A stretch of 64,000 nt of DNA from Jatrophihabitans cynanchi. GTDB taxonomy: Bacteria; Actinomycetota; Actinomycetes; Mycobacteriales; Jatrophihabitantaceae. The stretch is from the NCBI RefSeq assembly GCF_027247405.1, contig NZ_CP097463.1:1550001-1614000 (forward strand), read 5' to 3'. Under the pieces are notes generated by a model. It had not been told where the DNA came from. It saw only the letters and a list, made by a program, of their open reading frames with translations, and ran no database searches. The translations under genes and the position numbers were made by a program. Positions 25,526 to 34,051 of this stretch are shown here, one piece after another (the stretch's first letter is position 1; every line of letters starts with the position of its first letter).

Positions 25526-25531
25526 TAGGGT
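25526..25531 (+). promoter_or_regulatory. -10-like TAGGGT before the long-form 6-phosphogluconate dehydrogenase
   Basis: TAGGGT, six bases, ATG: same leaderless-type spacing as at other genes here. Confidence 0.45.
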
Positions 25532-25537
25532 TGGGCC

Positions 25538-26968
25538 ATGGCGACAGCAGACATCGGAGTAACCGGCCTCGCGGTGATGGGCCGCAACCTCGCGCGCAAC
25601 CTCGCCCGGCACGGCCATGTGGTGGCGCTGCACAACCGGTCGGTGCAGCGCACCCGTTCGCTCGTCGCCGAGCACGGCGACGAGGGCACGTTCGTGGCGA
25701 GCGAATCGCTGGCCGAGTTCGTCGGCTCGCTCAAGTCGCCGCGCGCGGTGATCGTCATGGTCAAGGCGGGCGAGCCGACCGACGCGGTGATCGAGGAACT
25801 CACCCCACTGCTGGACGAGGGCGACATCGTGATCGACTGCGGCAACGCGCACTTCGCCGACACGCGCCGGCGCGAGGCCACCTTGCGCGAGCACGGCATC
25901 CACTTCGTCGGCTGTGGGGTGTCCGGCGGCGAGGAGGGCGCGCTGCTCGGCCCGTCGATCATGCCGGGCGGTTCGGCGCAGTCGTACCAGAAGCTCGGGC
26001 CGATCTTCGAGTCGATCGCGGCGCAGGTGGACGGGACGCCGTGCTGCGTGCACGTCGGACCGGACGGTGCCGGGCACTTCGTCAAGATGGTGCACAACGG
26101 CATCGAGTACGCGGACATGCAACTGATCGCCGAGGCGTACGACCTGTTGCGGGCCGGGCTCGGCGCAGAGCCGCCTGAGCTCGCGGAGATCTTCCGCACC
26201 TGGAACTCCGGTGACCTCGAGTCGTTCCTGATCGAGATCACGGCCGACGTACTCGCCCACGTCGACGACACCACGGGCAAGCCGTTCGTCGACATCGTGC
26301 TGGACCAGGCCGAGCAGAAGGGCACCGGGCGCTGGACGGTGCAGACCGCACTCGACCTGGGCGTGCCGATCACCGGCATTGCCGAGGCGACGTTCGCGCG
26401 GTCGCTGTCCGGACACGCCGAGCAGCGAAGCGCGGCGCGGGCGGCGCTCAGCCAGGAAAGCGGCATCCAGGTCGACGACCGCGAGCAGTTCATCGAGGAC
26501 GTGCGGCGCGCCCTGTACGCGTCGAAGGTGGTCGCCTACGCGCAGGGCTTCGACCTGATCACCGCCGGCTCGGCCGAGTACGGCTGGGACGTCGACCGCG
26601 GCGCGATGGCGACGATCTGGCGCGGCGGCTGCATCATCCGGGCCCGGTTCCTGGACCGCATCCGCGAGGCCTATGACGCCGACCCGGACCTGCCGTCGCT
26701 GCTGGTCGCCCCGTACTTCGCCGACGCGGTCAGGGCGGGAGTTCAGTCGTGGCGCCGCGTCGTCGCAACGGCGGCGCTGGGCGGCATCCCGACGCCCGCG
26801 TTCTCGTCCTCTCTCGCGTACTACGACGCGCTGCGCCGGCTGCCGCTGCCCGCTGCGCTCATCCAGGGCCTGCGCGACAACTTCGGCGCGCACACGTACC
26901 GGCGCACCGACCGGGACGGCTCGTTCCACGTGCAATGGGCCGGGGACAAGGCCGAGCACCCGGCCTGA
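25538..26968 (+). CDS. gndA: 6-phosphogluconate dehydrogenase, decarboxylating (long, NADP-type)
   Basis: 476 residues, normal for the dimeric long form. Rossmann start DIGVTGLAVMGRNLARNLARHG with Asn-Arg (HNRS) after the second strand, which favours NADP. Further landmarks: [65 protein letters not shown] (catalytic Lys and Asn/Glu), EQKGTGRWTVQTALDLGVP and the C-terminal LRDNFGAHTYRRTDRDGSFH that closes the partner's active site. Oxidises 6-phosphogluconate to ribulose-5-phosphate, making NADPH. A second, short-form enzyme lies at 31.2-32.2 kb. Confidence 0.96.
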   Translation: MATADIGVTGLAVMGRNLARNLARHGHVVALHNRSVQRTRSLVAEHGDEGTFVASESLAEFVGSLKSPRAVIVMVKAGEPTDAVIEELTPLLDEGDIVIDCGNAHFADTRRREATLREHGIHFVGCGVSGGEEGALLGPSIMPGGSAQSYQKLGPIFESIAAQVDGTPCCVHVGPDGAGHFVKMVHNGIEYADMQLIAEAYDLLRAGLGAEPPELAEIFRTWNSGDLESFLIEITADVLAHVDDTTGKPFVDIVLDQAEQKGTGRWTVQTALDLGVPITGIAEATFARSLSGHAEQRSAARAALSQESGIQVDDREQFIEDVRRALYASKVVAYAQGFDLITAGSAEYGWDVDRGAMATIWRGGCIIRARFLDRIREAYDADPDLPSLLVAPYFADAVRAGVQSWRRVVATAALGGIPTPAFSSSLAYYDALRRLPLPAALIQGLRDNFGAHTYRRTDRDGSFHVQWAGDKAEHPA

Positions 26969-27003
26969 TCTCACGTTCGGCATGCGCGAGGCGTCTACCT
27001 GAT

Positions 27004-27492
27004 GTGAACCGGATACCGTTCGAGCAGGTCGTCACGCAGCACGGCCCTACGGTGCTGCGGGTGTGTCGCGCGGTGCTCGGACGCGACGACGCCGAGGACG
27101 CCTGGTCCGAGACGTTCGTGGCCGCCCTGCGGGCCTACCCCGACCTGCCGGCGGACGCGAACGTCGAGGCCTGGCTGGTGACGATCGCCAAGCACAAGGC
27201 GATCGACCAGCACCGCGCGTCGGCCCGGCGTCCGGTGCCGGTCGACCAGTTGCCGGAACGGCTCGTCGAGAACCCGCCGGATCTCGACGACGCCCTGTGG
27301 CCGGCGCTCGCGGACCTGCCGCGCAAGCAACGCGAGGCGATCGCCTACCACCATCTCGCCGGGTTGCCGTATGCCCAGGTCGCGAAGCTGCTCGGAAACT
27401 CCGAGGCGGCAGCGCGCCGGGCCGCGGCCGACGGCATGAGGACGTTGCGCGCCACGCTGCGCGCCCCACGACAACAAGGAGCCTTCCGATGA
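27004..27492 (+). CDS. RNA polymerase sigma factor, ECF-like, linked to alkylation repair genes
   Basis: 162 residues from a GTG. Region 2 (VVTQHGPTVLRVCRAVLGRDDAEDAWSETFVAALRAYPDLP, then VEAWLVTIAKHKAIDQHR) and region 4 (LADLPRKQREAIAYHHLAGLPYAQVAKLLGNSEAAARRAAADGMRTLR, an HTH) are both present with the linker typical of ECF sigmas. Its TGA overlaps the ATG of ogt and ogt overlaps the oxygenase gene, so all three are coupled. I infer that it directs expression of the repair genes, perhaps including itself; no anti-sigma gene is adjacent. Confidence 0.9.
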   Translation: MNRIPFEQVVTQHGPTVLRVCRAVLGRDDAEDAWSETFVAALRAYPDLPADANVEAWLVTIAKHKAIDQHRASARRPVPVDQLPERLVENPPDLDDALWPALADLPRKQREAIAYHHLAGLPYAQVAKLLGNSEAAARRAAADGMRTLRATLRAPRQQGAFR

Positions 27493-28079
27493 ACGATCTG
27501 CTTGAGCCCTTGAACCCGGACGATGCGACGATGCGCCGGCTGCACGCGCGGCTGGCGGCTGCTGCCGAGGCCGACGGCCTGGTGGACGTCGCGTACCGCA
27601 CCGTCGACTCCCCCGTCGGGACGCTGCTGCTCGCCGCGACCCCCGCGGGAGTGGTGCGGATCGCGTTCGAACAGCAGGGCCACGACGCGGCACTGGCCGC
27701 CCTGGCGAGCCTGGTCAGCCCGCGCGTGCTGCGCGCCCCCGCCCGGCTCGACCCGCTCGTCCGCGAACTGGAGGAGTACTTCGCCGGGACGCGACGCACG
27801 TTCGACCTGCCGCTGGACCGCCGCCTCGCCTCGGGTTTCCGCGCCGAGGTGCTCGCCCACCTGCCGGAGATCGGCTACGGCTCGACCGCGAGCTATGCCG
27901 ACGTGGCGCGGCTGGCGGGCAACCCGGGCGCGGTGCGTGCGGTGGGGACGGCGTGCGCGCGCAACCCGCTGCCGATCGTGCTGCCGTGCCACCGGGTGGT
28001 GCGCTCGGACGGGACCCCCGGGCAGTACGCGGGCGGGCCGGAGGCCAAGCTGACGCTGCTCGCCCTGGAGGCGGCATGA
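27489..28079 (+). CDS. ogt: Methylated-DNA-[protein]-cysteine S-methyltransferase
   Basis: 196 residues, ATG overlapping the sigma stop. C-terminal DNA-binding methyltransferase domain with the recognition helix region SGFRAEVLAHLPEIGYGSTASYADVARLAGNPGAVRAVGTA, the acceptor motif PIVLPCHRVV (Cys near residue 164) and GQYAGGPEAKLTLL. It removes alkyl groups from O6-guanine by suicide transfer to that Cys. A ~40-residue N-terminal stretch precedes the usual VDSPVGTLLLAATPAGVVRIAFE start, slightly longer than classical Ogt. Middle gene of a sigma-ogt-oxygenase operon. Confidence 0.96.
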   Translation: MNDLLEPLNPDDATMRRLHARLAAAAEADGLVDVAYRTVDSPVGTLLLAATPAGVVRIAFEQQGHDAALAALASLVSPRVLRAPARLDPLVRELEEYFAGTRRTFDLPLDRRLASGFRAEVLAHLPEIGYGSTASYADVARLAGNPGAVRAVGTACARNPLPIVLPCHRVVRSDGTPGQYAGGPEAKLTLLALEAA

Positions 28080-28777
28080 GCAACTCGGTCGATCGGCAGG
28101 ACTGGGCTGCCGTCGCGGCCGAACTCGACCGAGCCGGGTGCGCGCCGGTCGGCCGACTGCTGGATGCCGCGCAGTGCGGCGAGGTGTCCGCGCTGTACGA
28201 CGACCCGTCGCGCTTCCGCAGCACGATCGACATGGAGCGCTACCGCTTCGGCCGCGGGCAGTACCGCTACTTCGCCCGTCCGCTGCCGGCGCTGGTGGAC
28301 GAACTGCGGCACGCGCTCTACCCGCGGCTGCTGCCGATCGCACGCGAGTGGGCCGAGCGGCTCGGCCGGGATCCGCTCTGGCCGGACACCCTGGACGAGT
28401 GGCTGGACCGCTGCCATCGGGCCGGGCAGAGCCGGCCGACGCCCATCCTGCTGCGCTACGGCACCGGCGACTGGAACGCGCTGCACCGCGACCTGTACGG
28501 CGACCTGGTGTTCCCACTGCAGGTGGTGATCGGCCTGGACGTCCCGGGCGTGGACTTCAGCGGCGGCGAGTTCCTCATGCTCGAGCAGCGGCCGCGCGCC
28601 CAGTCGCGCGGACTGGTCCGGGTGCTGGAACAAGGTCATGGGCTGGTGTTCACCACCCGCGAGCGTCCGGTGCGTTCGGCGCGCGGCTGGTCGCGCGCGC
28701 CGATGCGGCACGGGGTGAGCGAGGTCGCCTCCGGTCGGCGGCACACACTAGGCCTGCTCTTCCACGACGCCGCCTGA
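28076..28777 (+). CDS. 2-oxoglutarate-Fe(II) oxygenase of the Oxygenase-NA (DUF2086) family
   Basis: 233 residues; ATG overlaps the ogt stop. Pfam describes the DUF2086/Oxygenase-NA family as oxidative demethylases of damaged DNA. Seen here: a 2OG-Fe(II) double-stranded beta-helix with WNALHRDLYGDLVFPLQ (His-x-Asp iron ligands at about residues 144-146), GGEFLMLEQRPRAQSRG, a distal His in MRHGVSEV and Arg residues in GRRHTLGLLFHD for 2-oxoglutarate. It is distinct from AlkB in sequence. Being the third gene of an operon with ogt and a sigma factor supports a DNA alkylation repair role. Confidence 0.85.
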   Translation: MSNSVDRQDWAAVAAELDRAGCAPVGRLLDAAQCGEVSALYDDPSRFRSTIDMERYRFGRGQYRYFARPLPALVDELRHALYPRLLPIAREWAERLGRDPLWPDTLDEWLDRCHRAGQSRPTPILLRYGTGDWNALHRDLYGDLVFPLQVVIGLDVPGVDFSGGEFLMLEQRPRAQSRGLVRVLEQGHGLVFTTRERPVRSARGWSRAPMRHGVSEVASGRRHTLGLLFHDAA

Positions 28778-29153
28778 CCCGCTCGATGCCGATCCGAAGC
28801 ACGCGTCTGCAGGCAACAACGTCAGCGGAGGACGAAATCCGCGCATGCGCATCCACGCGCATCGTGCTCTGCTAGCACCCTTGCGCGCAGAGCCCGATGC
28901 GGCGGCACTTACACCAGGTCGGGCGGCCCACCGATACGTCGCGCTGCCGACGGCGCATCACCCGCGCGACGCCGTCACGGTCCGTTCGTTGCGTCGAAGA
29001 CCTGCGCGGCCCGCACAACCGTGCGCGCAGATCCATGGCTCGGCCAGAGGAGATCACGCCGAGGTCTGGTACAGGCGACCGCGACCTCGGTATCCTGACG
29101 CGGCTCCCGACCGGGGGCCGGGCGCTGCCCGTGACGGGTCGAAGGGCGCGCGC
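28778..29153 (+). other. Intergenic region, 376 bp, upstream of the ion-channel gene
   Basis: No gene is supported here. The channel frame is open backward for 103 codons but that part is Arg/Pro-rich with no family resemblance. A possible -10 TATCCT is at 29091-29096 and a weak GAAGGG ribosome site precedes the ATG. I looked for a riboswitch or terminator and did not recognise one. Confidence 0.5.
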
Positions 29154-31121
29154 ATGTCGCACGACAAGCAGCCGAGGCCGGCCCGGACGATCACCGCCCG
29201 GCTGCGCTACCGCTTCGATCTCGCACTGTCTCGCGGACCGCTGATCATCATCGGTTACGTCGGCGCCGTCATGCTCGTGATCATCCTGGTGTCGGCGTCG
29301 CTGCTGACCGTGCTGCGACTGGCGGGCGTCAACGGCGATCCGCACGGCCTGTCCTTCGCCGAGGCGTTCTGGCAGGCGCTGTTGCGGGTGATCGACACCG
29401 GCACGATCGCGAGCGACCAGGACTGGGCCACGCGGGCGATCAGCTTCGTCGTGACCCTCTCCGGGATATTCCTGGCCGGCTCGCTGATCGGCCTGATCGC
29501 GAACGCGGTCGACCAGCGGATCGACCACCTTCGCAAGGGCCGCAGCGAGGTGCTCGAGGACGGGCACACGCTGGTGCTCGGCTGGTCCGAGCGGCTGCCG
29601 GTGATCTTGTCCGAGCTGGTCATCGCGAACGAGAACCAGCGGCGGCAGAGCGTGGTCGTGCTTGCCGACCGGGCGAAGGACGAGATGGAGGACGAGCTGC
29701 ACCGGCTCGTGCCGAACACCAGGACGACCCGTGTCGTGTGCCGCACCGGGGACACCGGCAGCATCGACGACCTGCGGCTGGTGAACATCGAGGGCGCCCG
29801 GTCGGTGATCGTGCTGGCAGGCGCCGACGGCGACCCCGGCGTGGTCAAGGCGCTGCTGGCGGTGCGCAGCATCGACCCGGACCTGACCCGGCTGCGGGTG
29901 GTCGCCGAACTGCTCGGTGCCGATCACGCCGAAGCACTGCGGGTGTTGACGGACCGGCGCATCGCCACCGTGCGTGCCGACGAGGTCATCAGCCAGGTGA
30001 CCGCGCAGGCCTGCCACCAGAGCGGGCTGGCCGGCGTGTTCCGCGATCTGATCGATTTCGACGGCGACGAGATCTACTTCTCCCGCGTGCCGGAGTTGAC
30101 CGGGCACACCTACCGGCAGGCGCTGCTCGCCTTCCCCGACTCGTCGGTGATCGGCATGCTGCGGGACGGCCGGACCCAGCTCAACCCGCCCGGCGACACC
30201 GTTTTCGCCGAGGGCGACGAGGTGATCGTCGTGGCCGCCGACGACGACCGGGTCGTGTTCGGCGGCTTCCAGGACGTGCAGGTCGGCGCGGTCTCGGGCG
30301 CGCTCCCGTTCGCCGAACCCGCCCGACGCGTCGTGATCGTCGGCTGGAGCCCGCTCGGTGAGACCGTGCTGCGCGAACTGGACCAGTTCCTCGGGACCGG
30401 CTCGGTCGTCGATCTGCTCATCGATACCGCGGTGCTCGCTGCGGACGAGGTCGTGCTGCCCGCGTGCGCCAACTGCACCGTCGAACTGCACGCACTGCCG
30501 GCACACCCGCAGCCCTTGGTGGACATCGTGACCGCCCGCGACTACGACGAGGCGATCGTGCTGGGCTACCGCCACAAGCTGACGCCCGCGCAGGCGGATA
30601 CCCGCTCGATGCTGACCCTGCTCGCGCTGCACAAGGCGTGGCGCTCACATGGCCGGCGGCCCCGCATCGTGGCCGAGATGCTGGATCGCTCGAACGTGGC
30701 GGTGGCGCAGACGACCGGGGCGGACGACTTCATCGTCAGCGACGAGCTGTCCAGCCTGATGATCGCCCAGCTGTCTGAGCGGTTGGAGCTGCAGGACGTC
30801 TTCGCCGAGCTGTTCGACACCGAAGGCAGCTTCATCTCGCTACGCCCCGCCGGGCTCTACGCGACCACGACTGCGACCACCTACGCGCACGTCGTCGCGG
30901 CGGCCGCCCAGCGCGGCGAGAGCGCCCTGGGCTATCGCATCGGCGAAACCGTGGTGCTCAACCCCGCCAAGGTGACGCCCCTGACGTTCGGTGCGGACGA
31001 CCAGGTGCTGGTTCTCGGGCAGCGGGCCGGCCGTCCGCCGACGGCACCGGCCCTGGCCGGCGTGCTGGACGCGTCCCCTGCGCCCGGGCTGAGCGGCCCT
31101 GCCCTGCTTGATCAAGACTGA
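29154..31121 (+). CDS. CASTOR/POLLUX/SYM8-type ion channel with double RCK-like domains
   Basis: 655 residues. Two or three membrane helices near the N-terminus (PLIIIGYVGAVMLVIILVSASLL; later ISFVVTLSGIFLAGSLIGLIANAV) flank a pore-like segment with VIDTGTIASDQDW, where potassium channels would show TVGYG; this is the divergent filter typical of the CASTOR/POLLUX family. Then a first Rossmann regulatory domain (HTLVLGWSERLPVILSELVIANEN) and a second (RRVVIVGWSPLGETVLRELDQFLG), with TrkA_C-like parts between. Acts as a cation channel in the membrane. Long enough to be complete. It is not linked to a known regulator. Confidence 0.88.
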   Translation: MSHDKQPRPARTITARLRYRFDLALSRGPLIIIGYVGAVMLVIILVSASLLTVLRLAGVNGDPHGLSFAEAFWQALLRVIDTGTIASDQDWATRAISFVVTLSGIFLAGSLIGLIANAVDQRIDHLRKGRSEVLEDGHTLVLGWSERLPVILSELVIANENQRRQSVVVLADRAKDEMEDELHRLVPNTRTTRVVCRTGDTGSIDDLRLVNIEGARSVIVLAGADGDPGVVKALLAVRSIDPDLTRLRVVAELLGADHAEALRVLTDRRIATVRADEVISQVTAQACHQSGLAGVFRDLIDFDGDEIYFSRVPELTGHTYRQALLAFPDSSVIGMLRDGRTQLNPPGDTVFAEGDEVIVVAADDDRVVFGGFQDVQVGAVSGALPFAEPARRVVIVGWSPLGETVLRELDQFLGTGSVVDLLIDTAVLAADEVVLPACANCTVELHALPAHPQPLVDIVTARDYDEAIVLGYRHKLTPAQADTRSMLTLLALHKAWRSHGRRPRIVAEMLDRSNVAVAQTTGADDFIVSDELSSLMIAQLSERLELQDVFAELFDTEGSFISLRPAGLYATTTATTYAHVVAAAAQRGESALGYRIGETVVLNPAKVTPLTFGADDQVLVLGQRAGRPPTAPALAGVLDASPAPGLSGPALLDQD

Positions 31122-31122
31122 C

Positions 31123-31145
31123 TTGTGGTCGCTCCGCAGCCACAA
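31123..31145. terminator. Hairpin TTGTGG...CCACAA between convergent genes
   Basis: A 6-bp stem (31123-31128 with 31140-31145) extended internally by CGC/GC(A)G, located directly after the channel stop and before the end of the convergent 6-phosphogluconate dehydrogenase gene. It could end transcription from both sides; no T-run follows. Confidence 0.4.
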
Positions 31146-31225
31146 TTCGGCGTTGATCAATCGCCACCGGCTCCTCGCACGCGCTCAGCCGCGCACCAGG
31201 GCGTCGAGTTCGGCTGCTCATCGGG

Positions 31226-32245
31226 TCACTCGCCGGTGGGCAGCTCCACGTGGCCGCCGAACTCCTTGCGCATGGCCGAGAGCAGCTTGTCCGCATACAC
31301 CGCCTCGCCGCGGCTGGAGAACCGCGCGAACAGCGCCGCGGACAGCACCGGCACCGGCACACCCTCGTCGATCGCGGCCTTCACCGTCCAGCGGCCCTCA
31401 CCGGAGTCGGACACCCGGCCGGCGATGCCCTCCAGCGAGGGGTTCTCGTACAGCGCGTCGGCAGTCAGGTCGAGCAGCCACGACGCGACGACCGAGCCGC
31501 GCCGCCACACCTCGGTGACCTTCGCGATGTCCAGGTCGTACTGGTAGTACTGCGGCTGGTCCAGCGGCGTGATCTCGGCCGAGTGCTCCTGCTCGAGCGC
31601 GCCGGCGTTCGCGTGCTCGAGCACGTTCAGCCCCTCGGCGTACGCGGCCATCACGCCGTACTCGATGCCGTTGTGCACCATCTTCACGAAGTGCCCCGCG
31701 CCGGACGGGCCGCAGTGCAGCCAGCCCTGTTCCTCCGGTGTCGGGTCACCCGAGCGCCCGCGCGTGCGCTCCACCGAACCGAGACCCGGCGCGATCGAGG
31801 TGAACAGCGGCGCACAGTGCCCGACTGCCTCGTCCGCTCCACCGATCATCAGACAGTAGCCGCGCTCGAGTCCCCACACCCCGCCGCTCGTGCCGACGTC
31901 CAGGTAGTGGATGCCGCGCTCGGACAGTGCGGCCGATCGGTCCACGTCCTCGCGGTAGTTCGAGTTGCCGCCGTTGATGATGATGTCCCCCGCGTCCATC
32001 AGGTCCGCGAGCTGCTGCACCACCTTGTCGGTGATCCCCGCCGGGATCATCACCCACGCGACGCGGGGCTGCTCCAGCGCGTCGACGAACTCCTGCAACG
32101 TGTTCGCGCCGACCGCCCCCTCGCCGGCCAGTGTCGCGACGGAGTCGGCGTTGGTGTCGAAGGCGACCGCGGTGTGCCCGTCGCGCATCACGCGGCGCAG
32201 GATGTTCGCGCCCATCCGACCGAGTCCGACCATTCCGAGCTGCAT
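31226..32245 (-). CDS. gnd: 6-phosphogluconate dehydrogenase, decarboxylating (short, NAD-type form)
   Basis: 339 residues from an ATG with AGAGGAGA 5 bp upstream, typical for the short tetrameric form. Rossmann start [24 protein letters not shown] with FDTN (Asp) after strand two, which favours NAD over NADP. Other blocks: [57 protein letters not shown] (catalytic Lys), and [31 protein letters not shown]. The C-terminal tail of the long form is absent, as expected. It is just downstream of pgi (29-bp gap), probably an operon. Confidence 0.94.
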   Translation of the reverse strand: MQLGMVGLGRMGANILRRVMRDGHTAVAFDTNADSVATLAGEGAVGANTLQEFVDALEQPRVAWVMIPAGITDKVVQQLADLMDAGDIIINGGNSNYREDVDRSAALSERGIHYLDVGTSGGVWGLERGYCLMIGGADEAVGHCAPLFTSIAPGLGSVERTRGRSGDPTPEEQGWLHCGPSGAGHFVKMVHNGIEYGVMAAYAEGLNVLEHANAGALEQEHSAEITPLDQPQYYQYDLDIAKVTEVWRRGSVVASWLLDLTADALYENPSLEGIAGRVSDSGEGRWTVKAAIDEGVPVPVLSAALFARFSSRGEAVYADKLLSAMRKEFGGHVELPTGE

Positions 32246-32274
32246 GCGTTCTCCTCTGACGACGGGCCGCGCGG

Positions 32275-33936
32275 CTACTTCTGAGCTCGTGCTGCCGCAC
32301 GATACCGGCGGATGAGTGCGTTCGTTGAGCTGTCGTGTTCCAGCTCCGGATCCTGCTCGGCCGACAGCTCGCCGGCCACCTTCTTGGCGAGGACCTTGCC
32401 CAGCTCGACGCCCCACTGGTCGAAGGAGTTCACCGACCAGATCGTGCCCTGGGTGAACACGCTGTGCTCGTACAGCGCGACCAGGGTGCCGAGCGCGTGC
32501 GGCGTGAGCCGCTCCAGCAGCAGCGTGTTGGACGGGCGGTTGCCCTCGAACACGCGATGCGGCACCAACCAGTCCGGCGTTCCCTCGGCGGCCACCTGCT
32601 CGGCGCTCTTGCCGAACGCGAGCGCCTCGGTCTGCGCGAACACGTTGGCCGTGAGCAGGTCGTGGTGGTTCGCCCCCGAAGAGGCGCTCAGCGGGTTGAG
32701 CGAGTGCGTGAAGCCGATGAAGTCACACGGGATCAGCTCGGTGCCCTGGTGGATCAGCTGGTAGAAGCTGTGCTGCCCGTTGGTGCCCGGCTCGCCCCAG
32801 TACACCGGCCCGGTCGCGTAGTCGACGCTCGTGCCGGAGAGCGTGACGTGCTTGCCGTTGGACTCCATCGTCAGCTGCTGCAGGTAGGCCGGGAAGCGTT
32901 TGAGGTACTGGTCGTACGGCAGCACCGCCTGCGTCTGCGCGCCGAAGAAGTCGGTGTACCAGACGGTGAGCAGCCCGAGCAGCACCGGCAGGTTCGCCTC
33001 GAACGGCGCGGTGCGGAAGTGCTCGTCCATCGCCCGGAAACCCGCGAGCAGCTCGCCGAACGCGTCCGGGCCGATCGCGATCATCGTCGACAGCCCGATC
33101 GCCGAGTCCATCGAGTAACGGCCGCCGACCCAGTCCCAGAACCCGAACATGTTCATGACGTCGATGCCGAACGATTCGACGGCCTCGGCGTTGGTCGACA
33201 CCGCCACGAAGTGCCGAGCGATCGCCGACTTGTCCTTCAGGGCGGCGAGCACCCAGTCGCGGGCCGTGCTCGCGTTGGTCATCGTCTCGAGCGTCGTGAA
33301 CGTCTTGGACGACACGATGAACAGCGTCTCGGCCGGATCGAGGTCACGCGTGGCCTCGGCGAAGTCGGTGCCGTCGACGTTGGACACGAAGCGGAACGTC
33401 AGCTCGCGCGCGCTGTAGTGCCGCAGCGCCTCGTACGCCATCACCGGGCCGAGATCCGAGCCGCCGATCCCGATGTTCACGACGTTGCGGATCGCCTTGC
33501 CGGTGTGCCCGAGCCATCGCCCGGCACGCACCCGGTCGGCGAACTCGCCCATCCGGCCGAGCACCTCGTGCACGGCCGGCACGACGTTCACCCCGTCGAC
33601 CTTGATGCGATCGCCCTTGGGTGCCCGCAGTGCCACGTGCAGCACGGCGCGGTCCTCGGTGACGTTGATCTTCTCGCCGGTGAACATCGCCTCGATGTGC
33701 TGCCGCAGCCCGCTCTGCTCGGCCAGCTGCACCAGCAGGCGCAACGTCTCGTCGGTGATCCGGTTCTTCGAGTAGTCCAGGTAGATGCCGACGGCCTCCG
33801 CGGTGAGCCGCTCGCCCCGATCGGGCTCACGCGCGAACAGGTCGCGCAGGTGGGTGCGCTCCAGCTCGGCGAAGTGCGCCCGCAACGCCGTCCAGGCGGG
33901 GCGCTCGGGAAGGGTCGGCATCGTCGGGTGGGTCAT
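32275..33936 (-). CDS. pgi: Glucose-6-phosphate isomerase
   Basis: 553 residues, full length. Interconverts glucose-6-phosphate and fructose-6-phosphate in the cytosol. PGI signatures: [60 protein letters not shown], the active-site Glu and His regions MESNGKHVT and [16 protein letters not shown], and the C-terminal [12 protein letters not shown]. The start ATG is at 33936. Lies upstream of the short-form gnd, placing two hexose-phosphate enzymes together. Confidence 0.97.
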   Translation of the reverse strand: MTHPTMPTLPERPAWTALRAHFAELERTHLRDLFAREPDRGERLTAEAVGIYLDYSKNRITDETLRLLVQLAEQSGLRQHIEAMFTGEKINVTEDRAVLHVALRAPKGDRIKVDGVNVVPAVHEVLGRMGEFADRVRAGRWLGHTGKAIRNVVNIGIGGSDLGPVMAYEALRHYSARELTFRFVSNVDGTDFAEATRDLDPAETLFIVSSKTFTTLETMTNASTARDWVLAALKDKSAIARHFVAVSTNAEAVESFGIDVMNMFGFWDWVGGRYSMDSAIGLSTMIAIGPDAFGELLAGFRAMDEHFRTAPFEANLPVLLGLLTVWYTDFFGAQTQAVLPYDQYLKRFPAYLQQLTMESNGKHVTLSGTSVDYATGPVYWGEPGTNGQHSFYQLIHQGTELIPCDFIGFTHSLNPLSASSGANHHDLLTANVFAQTEALAFGKSAEQVAAEGTPDWLVPHRVFEGNRPSNTLLLERLTPHALGTLVALYEHSVFTQGTIWSVNSFDQWGVELGKVLAKKVAGELSAEQDPELEHDSSTNALIRRYRAAARAQK

Positions 33937-34039
33937 CGGCTGTGCCTGCGTCCGCGGTTGCCCATACCTGCATCCCTACCAGACACTCGCGCCCGACCGC
34001 ACGGCGCGCACAGCGTGCAGCGGCGCGTCGGGCGGCCAA

Positions 34040-34045
34040 TAGGCT
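34040..34045 (+). promoter_or_regulatory. -10-like TAGGCT before the UDP-sugar dehydrogenase
   Basis: TAGGCT, six bases, GTG; divergent from pgi across a ~115-bp region. Confidence 0.5.
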
Positions 34046-34051
34046 GCGCGG

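Noticed and set aside
28778-29153. Possible riboswitch (c-di-AMP or Mg) before the ion-channel gene
   Set aside because: No conserved motif of those classes could be recognised in the spacer.
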